From NCBI GenBank assembly GCA_017577715.1, contig PKRC01000007.1, forward strand, positions 1-64,000: a stretch of 64,000 nucleotides of DNA, in the 5' to 3' direction. The position numbers and the translations under genes were made by a program. Under the pieces are notes generated by a model. The model was not told the DNA's origin and ran no database searches. It was given only the letters and a program-made list of their open reading frames with translations. Within the stretch, counting starts at the first letter, position 1; each line of letters begins with the position of its first letter. This stretch comes from Clostridia bacterium (lineage in GTDB: Bacteria > Bacillota > Clostridia > Caldicoprobacterales > Caldicoprobacteraceae). Below are positions 1 to 7,452 of the stretch, one piece after another.

Positions 1-234
1 CTACAGTTTTGCTGCTTATGCCGCGAAAGCCACTTGACATGCACCCCCTTAGGTAAGCTTTTGCCTATGCCTGTGGGTGTATTACACCCACAGGCCTGCC
101 TAGCGGCGAGCGAAAAAATCCTGCAGCCTTGACTATGGTTACCCTCATAATATTTTATTTTTTAAACCCGTAGTGACATTTTCACTGAATAAAATTGCCC
201 TCCTTTAGGTGACATTCTCTCAGACTATTGACAC
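1..234 (+). mobile_element. 3' end of an insertion sequence (ISNCY-like), body lies left of the window
   Basis: These bases match, in reverse complement and with scattered differences, 49803-50025, where a decayed ISNCY-type transposase lies just inside the repeated end. The shared end carries two TGTCAC-type words about 36 bp apart and terminates in TATTGACAC at 226-234. A 25-base near-perfect palindrome (12-base arms, one central base) sits at 70-94 and is partly conserved in the other copy. By analogy the transposase of this copy would be on the + strand, upstream of base 1. The family is inferred from the other copy. Confidence 0.7.
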
Positions 235-439
235 CCCTAATTTTGAATATGATGCATGTCCATTTTGGGGAATAATTTTTAGAAGAATGCAGTTTAGGTA
301 ACGTTTCCTGTTCGGGTTTGCAGGACATTGAAAGTTTGATATTATTATTCTAGATGTGCTTAAAAGGAATTAGTATGTCTATGAAGGATTAATCTTTTGA
401 GCGATTAAGCCAGGCTGTATGCAAATTTTCAATAGCAAA
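235..439. other. AT-rich intergenic DNA, no gene seen
   Basis: This lies between the insertion-sequence end and the rplU promoter. I see no coding signal, RNA motif or repeat in it. Confidence 0.5.
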
Positions 440-469
440 TTGACAACAGGGCGCCTTATATGTTACAAT
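440..469 (+). promoter_or_regulatory. Sigma-A type promoter of the rplU operon
   Basis: TTGACA at 440-445 and TACAAT at 464-469 are separated by 18 bases. They lie just before the L21 leader and drive rplU-prp-rpmA. Confidence 0.7.
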
Positions 470-477
470 TAGCGAGT

Positions 478-560
478 ACATGAGCCGCTCGAATGTGGTC
501 TTAAAATCCCCATAAGGGATACCACCATTCGGCGAGTCTGGTTGGAGGAGGTGTACTATA
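478..560 (+). ncRNA. Ribosomal protein L21 leader
   Basis: The segment starting ACATGAGCCGCTCGAATGTGG, with the later ATACCACCATTCGG, has the look of the Firmicutes L21 leader, a structured 5' UTR thought to bind L21 for feedback control of rplU. It fills the space between the promoter and the rplU ribosome-binding site GGAGGAGGTG. Assignment is by motif recognition and position; no covariance model was run. Confidence 0.6.
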
Positions 561-561
561 A

Positions 562-876
562 ATGTACGCTATTATCAGAACAGGCGGAAAACAGTACATG
601 GTGCGTGAAGGGGATATTTTGAACGTTGAAAAGCTGGATGTGCAGGAAGGGTCCACTATTGAGCTCAACGAGGTACTGGCCATAAGCGACGATGAGAACA
701 AGCTGAAGGTGGGGACCCCTCTGCTGGAAGGGGCAAAGGTTGAGGCCGAAGTTTTAAAGCACGGGAAGAGCAAAAAGATTATCGTGTACAAGTACAAGCC
801 CAAGAAAAATTATCGTAGGAAATACGGCCATCGCCAGCCCTATACCCAGATCCGTATTACCAAGATCATCGGATAA
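562..876 (+). CDS. rplU: 50S ribosomal protein L21
   Basis: This 104-residue protein is full length for bacterial L21, a 23S rRNA-binding protein of the large subunit. It opens MYAIIRTGGKQYMV, the characteristic L21 start, and ends with the basic KKNYRRKYGHRQPYTQIRI segment. A strong GGAGGAGG site precedes the ATG. It is the first gene of the rplU-prp-rpmA cluster typical of Firmicutes, in which a small protease gene lies between L21 and L27. Expression is probably controlled by the leader just upstream. Confidence 0.97.
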   Translation: MYAIIRTGGKQYMVREGDILNVEKLDVQEGSTIELNEVLAISDDENKLKVGTPLLEGAKVEAEVLKHGKSKKIIVYKYKPKKNYRRKYGHRQPYTQIRITKIIG

Positions 877-902
877 ATCCGCTGGCAATAGCATGTTGGC
901 CT

Positions 903-1238
903 ATGATCCGTGCGGTGATAGATAGAGCTCCATCGGGCGACATAATGGGTTTTGAGGTGTCCGGCCATTCGGGATATGCCGAAGCTGGGAAGGACATAGT
1001 GTGTGCTGCCGTATCTGCCATTGTCCAGACGGCTATTTTGGGGTTGATGGATGTAGTGGGGATTGAGGTAATGTATGACCAAAGGCCGGGAAAAGCCCGA
1101 TGCTGCCTTCCCGATGGGCTTTCTGAGGACCTGCGGGAAAAAGCCAATATAGTTTTGGAAACTATGCTGTGCGGCTTAAAGAGCATACAGGAAGGATACG
1201 AGCTATACATTAAAGTTGAAGAAAGGAGGATGGGGTAG
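903..1238 (+). CDS. prp: Ribosomal-processing cysteine protease Prp
   Basis: This 111-residue protein belongs to the YsxB/Prp family, cysteine proteases that remove the N-terminal extension of ribosomal protein L27 in Firmicutes and relatives. The expected catalytic pair is visible: His22 in SGHSGYAEAGKD and Cys34 in DIVCAAVS. The gene sits between rplU and rpmA, and its TAG stop directly abuts the rpmA ATG, so the protease and its substrate are probably translationally coupled. The ATG at 903 has only a weak ribosome-binding site but gives the normal family N-terminus. Confidence 0.93.
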   Translation: MIRAVIDRAPSGDIMGFEVSGHSGYAEAGKDIVCAAVSAIVQTAILGLMDVVGIEVMYDQRPGKARCCLPDGLSEDLREKANIVLETMLCGLKSIQEGYELYIKVEERRMG

Positions 1239-1550
1239 ATGTTGAGGATAGATCTTCAGCTTTTTGCACACAAAAAGGGAGTAGGTAGCTCCCGTAACGG
1301 ACGTGACAGCGAATCAAAGCGGCTGGGTGTAAAAAGAGCTGACGGTCAGTTTGTTCTGGCTGGAAACATCTTGGTACGCCAGAGAGGTACCAAGATACAC
1401 CCGGGTTTGAATGTAGGTTTAGGTAAGGATGATACCCTCTTTGCCAAAATCGATGGCATTGTGAAGTTCGAAAGGATGGGCAAGGACAAGAAGAGGGTGA
1501 GCGTATATCCAGTTGAACAACTGGCCGAAATAGCCGCTGCGCGACAGTAA
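1239..1550 (+). CDS. rpmA: 50S ribosomal protein L27 precursor
   Basis: This 103-residue L27 carries the Firmicutes-type N-terminal extension MLRIDLQLFA followed by HKKGVGSSRNGRDSESKRLG, the true L27 N-terminus. In characterised species Prp cleaves after the Phe of the LQLF-A motif, and the exposed N-terminus reaches the peptidyl-transferase centre. The neighbouring prp gene encodes that protease. GAAAGGAGGATGG precedes the start and overlaps the end of prp. A strong intrinsic terminator follows 15 bases after the stop. Confidence 0.97.
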   Translation: MLRIDLQLFAHKKGVGSSRNGRDSESKRLGVKRADGQFVLAGNILVRQRGTKIHPGLNVGLGKDDTLFAKIDGIVKFERMGKDKKRVSVYPVEQLAEIAAARQ

Positions 1551-1565
1551 GGAGAATGTTATGAC

Positions 1566-1602
1566 AAAAAGGGCCTGTTAGAAGCAGGCCTTTTATTTTT
1601 TT
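1566..1602 (+). terminator. Rho-independent terminator after rpmA
   Basis: The stem AAAAGGGCCTG / CAGGCCTTTT has a 7-base loop and is followed by a long T-rich run. It closes the rplU-prp-rpmA transcript. Confidence 0.85.
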
Positions 1603-1798
1603 GACCTAGAGATGACCGAATAGGTTGTTTGCGAATATTATTAATACAAGGCGGAGCCTTTTTGAGATGAGAAGCTCAACGGCATATAAGAAGCTCAACG
1701 GCGGCGATTAAGCCGTCACAATTTCACGGCTTGTATAAATATTTCCTGTCTATATGCGGGGTGTTTAAATAAAGACCAATATGTGGGAGGAATTTGGG

Positions 1799-2278
1799 AT
1801 GTATGGAGTATATCGGCCTGCTATGGCCATTGCCGAGATAAAAGGAGGGCCATTGGCACCTCAAATCAGAGGCGTGGTGGTGTTTACCGATGTGCCGGGC
1901 GGCACAGAGGTTTACGTCGAGGTAGTGGGGCTTCCGTCATACCAGCCAGCACCTCCTGGAGGACAGCCTATTGGGCCACACGGCCTGCATATACACCAAT
2001 TTGGCAACTGCGATGTGGGGGATCCCCAGGATCCATTTGGGCAAGCGGGTGGGCACTGGAATCCGACGGAGCAGCCACACGGAAATCACGCGGGGGATTT
2101 TCCGGTGCTGTTTTCCAATAACGGTTATGCCCGTATGAGCTTCTTTACGGACAAATTTAAGGTTTGGGATGTGGTGGGGCACTCGGTCATAATTCACGAG
2201 AATCCTGATGACTATCGCTCGCAGCCGGCAGGAAACGCGGGCAGGCGCTTGGCCTGTGGAATCATTCGCCCCTGCTGA
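1799..2278 (+). CDS. Copper/zinc superoxide dismutase-like protein, no export signal
   Basis: The start at 1799 is chosen because GGAGG at 1786-1790 stands 8 bases before that ATG; an earlier in-frame ATG at 1781 overlaps the ribosome-binding site. The 159-residue product has the complete SodC ligand set: His64 and His66 (GLHIHQFG), His86 (GGHWNP), His94, His97 and Asp100 (HGNHAGD) and His133 (IIHENPDD). Cys71 and Cys153 can form the structural disulfide, and Arg150 in GNAGRRLACG is the usual active-site arginine. The zinc loop is short, as in other bacterial forms. No signal peptide or lipobox is visible, so the protein appears cytoplasmic, which is unusual. Neighbours give no pathway clue. 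Superoxide dismutation is inferred from the ligands. Confidence 0.85.
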   Translation: MYGVYRPAMAIAEIKGGPLAPQIRGVVVFTDVPGGTEVYVEVVGLPSYQPAPPGGQPIGPHGLHIHQFGNCDVGDPQDPFGQAGGHWNPTEQPHGNHAGDFPVLFSNNGYARMSFFTDKFKVWDVVGHSVIIHENPDDYRSQPAGNAGRRLACGIIRPC

Positions 2279-2435
2279 AATGCCCCATCTTTTTTTTATT
2301 TTTTAAGATTTTTCGGAATAATAAAGGACGGGAGATTTTAAATGCGCTATTATAGGTTGGGGTGCCGCGATATGAGTATTGCATCATCAGGAGCGCATTT
2401 ATGTTGCGGCGCTCAATTTGACAAAGGATTCTCTG

Positions 2436-2465
2436 TTGAAAATTGTGGATTTTTTATTATATAAT
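2436..2465 (+). promoter_or_regulatory. Promoter of obg
   Basis: TTGAAA at 2436-2441 and a perfect TATAAT at 2460-2465 are 18 bases apart, about 30 bases before the obg start. Confidence 0.65.
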
Positions 2466-2496
2466 ATTGGCGCACAATCGAAGTTCAGGTGATACG

Positions 2497-3771
2497 ATGT
2501 TTGTAGACATAGCAAAGATATTCATAAAAGGTGGCGACGGAGGCAACGGAGCCGTTTCCTTTAGGCGTGAAAAGTATGTTCCCCGCGGTGGCCCCGATGG
2601 GGGCGACGGAGGGGATGGTGGCGATGTCATCTTCGTCGTGGATCCGGGCATGCGCACCTTAATGGATTTCAGATACAAGAAGCATTATAAAGCCCAATCG
2701 GGACATAATGGCGGACCTAATAACATGAAAGGCAAAGATGGCGAGGACCTCATTATTAAGGTGCCGCCTGGTACTGTTATAAGGGATTTCGAGACGGGCA
2801 GAGTTTTAGCAGATTTGACGCATCCCGGTCAGCAAAAGGTTCTGGCACGCGGAGGCCGTGGTGGTAAAGGGAATGCCCACTTTGCAACTCCTACGCGTCA
2901 GACCCCTAGATTTGCTCAGCCGGGCGAAAAGGGAGAGGAAAGATGGGTGGTATTGGAATTAAAGTCGATTGCCGACGTGGGGCTCATCGGTTTTCCCAAC
3001 GTGGGCAAGTCCACCATACTCTCTGTGCTCACATCTGCTCGGCCCAAGATAGCCAATTATCCTTTTACTACCCTGACGCCCAATTTGGGGGTAGTGGAGG
3101 TTGACAGGGAACATTCATTCATATTGGCCGATATTCCCGGCTTGATTGAGGGAGCGCATAAAGGCTTAGGTTTGGGGCATGATTTTCTACGACATATAGA
3201 ACGTACCCGAATGTTGGTTCACGTGGTGGATGCATCGGGGATGGAAGGGCGGGACCCTGTGCAGGATTTCTATATCATCAACCAGGAGCTTGAGGCCTAT
3301 AGCACAGAGCTGGCACAGCGCCCTCAGATTGTAGCAGCCAATAAGTGCGATCTACCAGGAGCAGAGCATAACGTAAAGCGGCTGAAAGAGGAACTGGAGC
3401 CGAAGGGGATTAAGGTGTTTCCGGTTTCTGCCACTCAAAATCAAGGGTTCAAAGAACTGGTTTGGGAGATAGTTGAGATGCTGGCAAAACTTCCTGCAGT
3501 TGAATCCTTTGAGGAAGAGGTGGCAGAGATTTACGAAAATATACCAGACCAAGAGCCCTTTGAGATTACTCGTGATGGAGATGTATACGTGGTATCAGGT
3601 CCGGCTGTGGATCGGTTGATGGCCAGCGTAAACCTGGACAACTACGATTCACTACAGTATTTTCAAAGGGCACTGAGAAGGAGAGGGATCATTGATGCGT
3701 TAAAGGAGAAAGGCGTTCAAAACGGCGATACGGTGCGTATACATGATATGGAGTTTGAGTTCATTGAGTGA
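2497..3771 (+). CDS. obg: GTPase Obg (CgtA)
   Basis: Obg is an essential GTPase of late 50S assembly and stress signalling. The start at 2497 (MFVDIAKIFIKGGDGGNG) gives 424 residues and the normal family N-terminus; longer in-frame extensions run into the promoter. The Gly-rich Obg fold covers about residues 1-158. The G domain follows with GFPNVGKST (near 165), DIPGLIEG and NKCD. A C-terminal OCT domain (about 345-424) is of the type found in Firmicutes Obg. A small CxxC gene follows at once. The nadD-yqeK-rsfS group downstream is common near obg in Firmicutes. Confidence 0.96.
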   Translation: MFVDIAKIFIKGGDGGNGAVSFRREKYVPRGGPDGGDGGDGGDVIFVVDPGMRTLMDFRYKKHYKAQSGHNGGPNNMKGKDGEDLIIKVPPGTVIRDFETGRVLADLTHPGQQKVLARGGRGGKGNAHFATPTRQTPRFAQPGEKGEERWVVLELKSIADVGLIGFPNVGKSTILSVLTSARPKIANYPFTTLTPNLGVVEVDREHSFILADIPGLIEGAHKGLGLGHDFLRHIERTRMLVHVVDASGMEGRDPVQDFYIINQELEAYSTELAQRPQIVAANKCDLPGAEHNVKRLKEELEPKGIKVFPVSATQNQGFKELVWEIVEMLAKLPAVESFEEEVAEIYENIPDQEPFEITRDGDVYVVSGPAVDRLMASVNLDNYDSLQYFQRALRRRGIIDALKEKGVQNGDTVRIHDMEFEFIE

Positions 3772-3812
3772 GTATTATCAAATCGTTTAGTAGGGGGTCA
3801 AGAAAAGCGGCT

Positions 3813-3998
3813 ATGGAGTGCATTCAGTGCCAGAACTGTAAGATGGGTCAGCCCATGTATTACTGCGCTGCCAAAGGTGAATTTGTTATCGATACTTCCA
3901 AGACCACGGTCATTGAAAAGACCAGAAGCGGTTGGAAAAAGGGCGACCCAAAGTATGAGCTGCACAGAAGAAGAAACCGCAAAGAGCTGGAAGTATGA
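3813..3998 (+). CDS. Small CxxC protein of unknown function
   Basis: From the ATG at 3813 this is a 61-residue basic protein beginning MECIQCQNCKMGQPMYYC. Its four cysteines (CIQCQNC, then MYYC) could form a small zinc or iron-sulfur site, and its C-terminus is rich in Arg and Lys. A GTG at 3768 that overlaps the obg stop would add 15 residues and allow translational coupling; neither start has a strong ribosome-binding site. It is almost certainly co-transcribed with obg and is followed by a terminator. I do not recognise a characterised family. Confidence 0.6.
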   Translation: MECIQCQNCKMGQPMYYCAAKGEFVIDTSKTTVIEKTRSGWKKGDPKYELHRRRNRKELEV

Positions 3999-4015
3999 GT
4001 TATGAATTGAAACTT

Positions 4016-4052
4016 AAAAAGGGCAGTGCCGTAAGAGGCTTGCCCTTTCGTT
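4016..4052 (+). terminator. Intrinsic terminator after the obg operon
   Basis: The stem AAAGGGCA..GCC / GGC..TGCCCTTT is followed by CGTTTTG. The U-tract is modest. Confidence 0.65.
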
Positions 4053-4322
4053 TTGTGGTCATGTTTTTATTAGCCTTGAGCTTTAGTTAGGTGACGTAGT
4101 CTGTTGAGCCTAAAGTGAACATATTACTTTGATTTTATTTTAAACTGGAGCCAGATTTTCTGTTGAGTGCTTGCGTAATTTTTGATTGCTGTACCACCTG
4201 TAAAGTGTGTATATTAGGTTATTGGGCACAATTAGGACAAAACCGTTACTCCATGGAACAGTGCCCATGGAACAGTGCTGTGTTTATGGATTATCGGTCG
4301 AGGTCTTTTCAAGCCATGTAAA
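4053..4322. other. Intergenic region between convergent genes
   Basis: No gene is seen. A short direct repeat containing CCATGGAACAGTGC occurs at about 4251-4276. The rest is unremarkable AT-rich sequence. Confidence 0.4.
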
Positions 4323-5252
4323 TTAGTCATTAAAGGCTTCTTCCTGGTGCCTGACATCCTTGGGGCTGGGATGGGCGATGTACCCTAAAATGCCCAGCAG
4401 TACGAAAGATACCGATAGTATAAGGTAATAGATAGAGTAGGACTGAAAGATGAAGGATGCTACCAAAAACAAGAGGCTGTAAAGGATATAGGTTCTGGCC
4501 TTTGCGGGGGTAAGGAGCTTTTTCCTGGCCTGTTTTCTTCTGAGCCTTGATTTTTCAATCTCGCTTTTGAGGTAGAAGTTTATGGCATCCTGGTCACTGA
4601 AAATGCCTGATTTTTGCATCATTTTAACTAGCCCGTCGCCATCTATCAGGTGTAGCTTAACGTCATCATGATCTTGTAGGATGGTGTGGCAGGTATCGCT
4701 GAAGCTTGACGAGGTGAAATAGAAGCCAATGCTGTAACCACAGTGTTTCAGGATTTTCAAGAATTTATACACCTCAAAGGGAGGTACCTGCTGGCTGTAA
4801 GGTGCGTGATAAAAGCCTATGAGCGCCGGTTTGCCTTGATATATGGCCTTCAAAAATCTTTTGTCTATTTTGACGTCTTCAAATTTTCCGCTTTGAAGCA
4901 GTGCCTTTACAAGGCGCCATTTGAACTGCTGGGGCGTAAGCTCCAATAGCTCCCTTTTTCTGTATGCAGCTGCTATGCTGTTTAGCTTTGCCTGTCGTTT
5001 TCTTTCAAGCTGTTTTGCTCTCAACTTGAAGTATGCCACGCTGATGGTTGCGGTCATCACAATGGCAAAGATGACCGATAGCCACGGGATTTTGGTCTTA
5101 TACACAAACCATAGGTATGACGTGATCAGCGCTGCGCCAGCCAGCATTATGGCATCGATTACCCAGCTTACGATAGTTGTAGGTTTATCTCCTCCTTCAA
5201 GGTAATAGTTCCATTCGCCAATTTTGGCATAAAGCCTTTTTAAAAAGTTCAT
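4323..5252 (-). CDS. Membrane protein with central soluble domain, possibly restriction-endonuclease-like
   Basis: The start at 5252 is chosen for the AAGGAGG on the minus strand just before it, giving 309 residues. Two hydrophobic segments lie near residues 30-75, and two more near the C-terminus (ARTYILYSLLFLVASFIF, then YLILSVSFVLLGILGYIA). Between them is a basic soluble region beginning LTPQQFKWRLVKALLQSGKF. That opening resembles the first helices of Mrr-type endonuclease-fold domains, but I cannot point to a clear catalytic D-(E/Q)xK set, so the fold is only a suggestion. It is a single gene on the opposite strand to its neighbours, and no function is assigned. Confidence 0.55.
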   Translation of the reverse strand: MNFLKRLYAKIGEWNYYLEGGDKPTTIVSWVIDAIMLAGAALITSYLWFVYKTKIPWLSVIFAIVMTATISVAYFKLRAKQLERKRQAKLNSIAAAYRKRELLELTPQQFKWRLVKALLQSGKFEDVKIDKRFLKAIYQGKPALIGFYHAPYSQQVPPFEVYKFLKILKHCGYSIGFYFTSSSFSDTCHTILQDHDDVKLHLIDGDGLVKMMQKSGIFSDQDAINFYLKSEIEKSRLRRKQARKKLLTPAKARTYILYSLLFLVASFIFQSYSIYYLILSVSFVLLGILGYIAHPSPKDVRHQEEAFND

Positions 5253-5465
5253 AGCCGAAACCTCCTTATTAGGAAATTTTTCCCTAAAAGAAGTGGGCTT
5301 ATTCGTCATTTCAAGCAATTTGTGCTATAATAGATATCGATTTATTGGCTGCTCAAAAGCGGTTTCACTTATTTTGGCCAATTGTCCGTGGAGGTTATTT
5401 GAAATTAAAAAGCTTTGAATATCTCTTTTAATAAGAATTTTGATTTTAAAAGGACGGGATTGGTT

Positions 5466-6125
5466 GTGCCGGACATTATGAGCGGTGAGGATACAGCTGC
5501 ATATGATGAGCCCGTACGGCCTATAAGGCTGGGGATAGCAGGGGGAACTTTTGATCCCATACACATGGGACACCTCATAATGGCGGAGGTGGCCAGGCAG
5601 GAATGCGGCCTGGATAAGGTGTTATTCATTCCAACAGGGAATCCTCCCCACAAGGCTGGTTACACTGTAACTCCGGCTGCCTACAGGTATGAAATGGTCA
5701 GGATGGCCATAATAGACAACCCCTATTTTGAAATAAGCGATATAGAGGTAAAAAGGGAAGGTTTTACCTATACCGTGGATACCTTAATGGAACTAAAAAG
5801 GATATATCCAGCAAACGTAGAGTTTTTCTTTATAATAGGTGGTGACACTCTGCCGGAGATCAAGGGCTGGCGAGAGGCATCTCGGGTGGTGAAGTGCTGC
5901 CATTTTGTGGTGTATGGTAGGCCGGGGTATGATTTGGCTGAAGAGGAAATACGGTTTTTGAAAGAGGAGATGGGGGCATCCATATATACTGTGGATGGGC
6001 CGCTGTTGGGTATATCTTCCACCGATATCAGGGATAGAATAAGACAGGGCAAGTCCATACGCTATCTCGTTCCAGCGCCGGTAGAAGAATATATATATAA
6101 AAATCGTTTGTATATGCAACTTTAG
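5466..6125 (+). CDS. nadD: Nicotinate-nucleotide adenylyltransferase
   Basis: NadD joins nicotinate mononucleotide and ATP to form deamido-NAD in NAD synthesis. The nucleotidyltransferase motif GGTFDPIHMGH follows a short leader, and the second family motif GISSTDIRDRIRQG lies near the C-terminus. The start is uncertain: AAAGGACGGG at about 5448-5457 supports TTG 5460 or GTG 5466 (219 residues), and ATG 5478 would give 215, closest to the usual length. It is followed 18 bases later by yqeK in the common Firmicutes order nadD-yqeK-rsfS. Confidence 0.93.
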   Translation: MPDIMSGEDTAAYDEPVRPIRLGIAGGTFDPIHMGHLIMAEVARQECGLDKVLFIPTGNPPHKAGYTVTPAAYRYEMVRMAIIDNPYFEISDIEVKREGFTYTVDTLMELKRIYPANVEFFFIIGGDTLPEIKGWREASRVVKCCHFVVYGRPGYDLAEEEIRFLKEEMGASIYTVDGPLLGISSTDIRDRIRQGKSIRYLVPAPVEEYIYKNRLYMQL

Positions 6126-6143
6126 TGCCAGGAGGTAGTCAAT

Positions 6144-6734
6144 ATGATGGGTGCGACGATGCAGGAAACGGAAATATGCGAGAAGCTAAAGGATATGATG
6201 GATGAGGAAAGATATGTCCATTCCCTGGGGGTGAGGGATTGTGCCGTTATGCTGGCTGAGAGATATGGAGCCGATGTAGATAAAGCGAGGCTTGCAGGGC
6301 TGCTTCACGATTGCGCCAAGGGCCTGCCAAGGCAGGAGATGATAAGCAAGGCATTGGAGGCCGAAATTGAGCTTGGAGCCGAGGAGTTTCAAAATGAGGC
6401 TTTATTGCATGGCCCCGCAGGAGCAGTAATAGCCAGGCAGGTGTTTGGAGTTGAGGATCCGGAGATACTGAGTTCAATTGAGTGCCATACCACGGGCAAA
6501 AGGGATATGGCCTTGCTTGATAAAATAATATACCTGGCTGATTATATAGAGCCCAACAGGGATTTTCCCGGAGTGGAGGATCTGAGGCAAGCGGCCATGG
6601 ACGACCTTGACAAAGCGGTGCTTATGGCCTTACGCAGAACTATCAAGTATGTGCTGGATACCGACCGCTTTCTCCATCCCAGGACGGTGGAGGCGTGGAA
6701 CGACATGTTGAAGCGCTACAAGGGCAAAAACTGA
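6144..6734 (+). CDS. yqeK: HD-domain Ap4A hydrolase YqeK
   Basis: YqeK family proteins split diadenosine tetraphosphate symmetrically to two ADP. The 196-residue product shows the HD-domain metal ligands: His26 (RYVHSLGV), His55-Asp56 (LLHDCAKG), His89 (LLHGPAG), His115 (ECHTTG) and Asp133 (LADYIEP). AGGAGG precedes the start. It lies between nadD and rsfS, the usual Firmicutes arrangement, and is probably co-transcribed with nadD. Confidence 0.92.
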   Translation: MMGATMQETEICEKLKDMMDEERYVHSLGVRDCAVMLAERYGADVDKARLAGLLHDCAKGLPRQEMISKALEAEIELGAEEFQNEALLHGPAGAVIARQVFGVEDPEILSSIECHTTGKRDMALLDKIIYLADYIEPNRDFPGVEDLRQAAMDDLDKAVLMALRRTIKYVLDTDRFLHPRTVEAWNDMLKRYKGKN

Positions 6735-6752
6735 TGGCCGATGTCACTTATG

Positions 6753-6780
6753 TTGACAAATTGTGTATAATGGATATAAT
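6753..6780 (+). promoter_or_regulatory. Promoter of rsfS
   Basis: TTGACA at 6753-6758 and TATAAT at 6775-6780 are 16 bases apart. This indicates that rsfS has its own promoter in addition to any read-through from nadD-yqeK. Confidence 0.65.
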
Positions 6781-6812
6781 AAAGTAAAGAAAACGGAGGT
6801 GGAGGGAAGGAT

Positions 6813-7163
6813 TTGCATAACAACTCAAGGGAATTAGCTTTGCAAATTGCAAAGGTTTTAGATTCTAAAAAGGCAATGGATGTAGTAATACTCGATATCA
6901 GCCGTTTGACCATCATCGCCGATTACTTCGTAATAGCCAGCGGTAATACTGAAATACAGGTAAGGGCTTTATGCGATGAGCTGCTAAAGAGTATGAGCCA
7001 GCAGGGCGTTGAAGCCCGCGCAAAGGAAGGATACAGGCATGGGAGATGGGTGGTTGTAGATTATGGCGATGTAGTAGTGCACATTTTTCATCGGGAAGAC
7101 AGGGCTTTTTATAATCTCGAAAGGTTGTGGGCTGACAGTCAGATCCTATCGGTTGAAGGGTAA
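6813..7163 (+). CDS. rsfS: Ribosome silencing factor RsfS
   Basis: RsfS binds ribosomal protein L14 and blocks subunit joining when nutrients are short. The 116-residue product has the family pattern DVVILDISRLTIIADYFVIA...GNTEIQVRAL...GRWVVVDYGDVVVHIFH. The start is a TTG behind GGAGGTGGAGGGAAGG. It follows nadD and yqeK but has its own promoter. Confidence 0.93.
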   Translation: MHNNSRELALQIAKVLDSKKAMDVVILDISRLTIIADYFVIASGNTEIQVRALCDELLKSMSQQGVEARAKEGYRHGRWVVVDYGDVVVHIFHREDRAFYNLERLWADSQILSVEG

Positions 7164-7221
7164 AACTGGAGCTCTCGCTCCTGTGGGGATGCTTGGACGG
7201 TCAACCTTCTACCAATTCTAT

Positions 7222-7259
7222 TTTTGTAGATGCTGTAACGTTTTGTAGATGCTGTAACG
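7222..7259 (+). repeat. Perfect 19-bp tandem duplication
   Basis: TTTTGTAGATGCTGTAACG occurs twice, back to back, in the spacer between rsfS and leuS. No T-box leader is recognisable around it although leuS follows. An 8-bp inverted repeat CCTCCCAC / GTGGGAGG spans 7374-7381 and 7416-7423 nearer to leuS. Confidence 0.8.
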
Positions 7260-7452
7260 GGTGGCTATTAAAGGCTATTATAAGGTTGTAGGATGGACAG
7301 AGCGGAGCTTAAAGTTGGGCATATAAAGGGATTGCTACTTGGATGCGTTAAAATATTGATCCGTTTGCGTAAGCCTCCCACGGTGAAGGAAGGAGAAGTG
7401 CATTTGGCTTGGGGTGTGGGAGGTTACTTTAATATATGGAGGGGAAACCGTT

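Noticed and set aside
7164..7452. A T-box leader before leuS
   Set aside because: No AGGGTGGNACCGCG-like T-box sequence or antiterminator/terminator pair is present; only a tandem repeat and an 8-bp inverted repeat.
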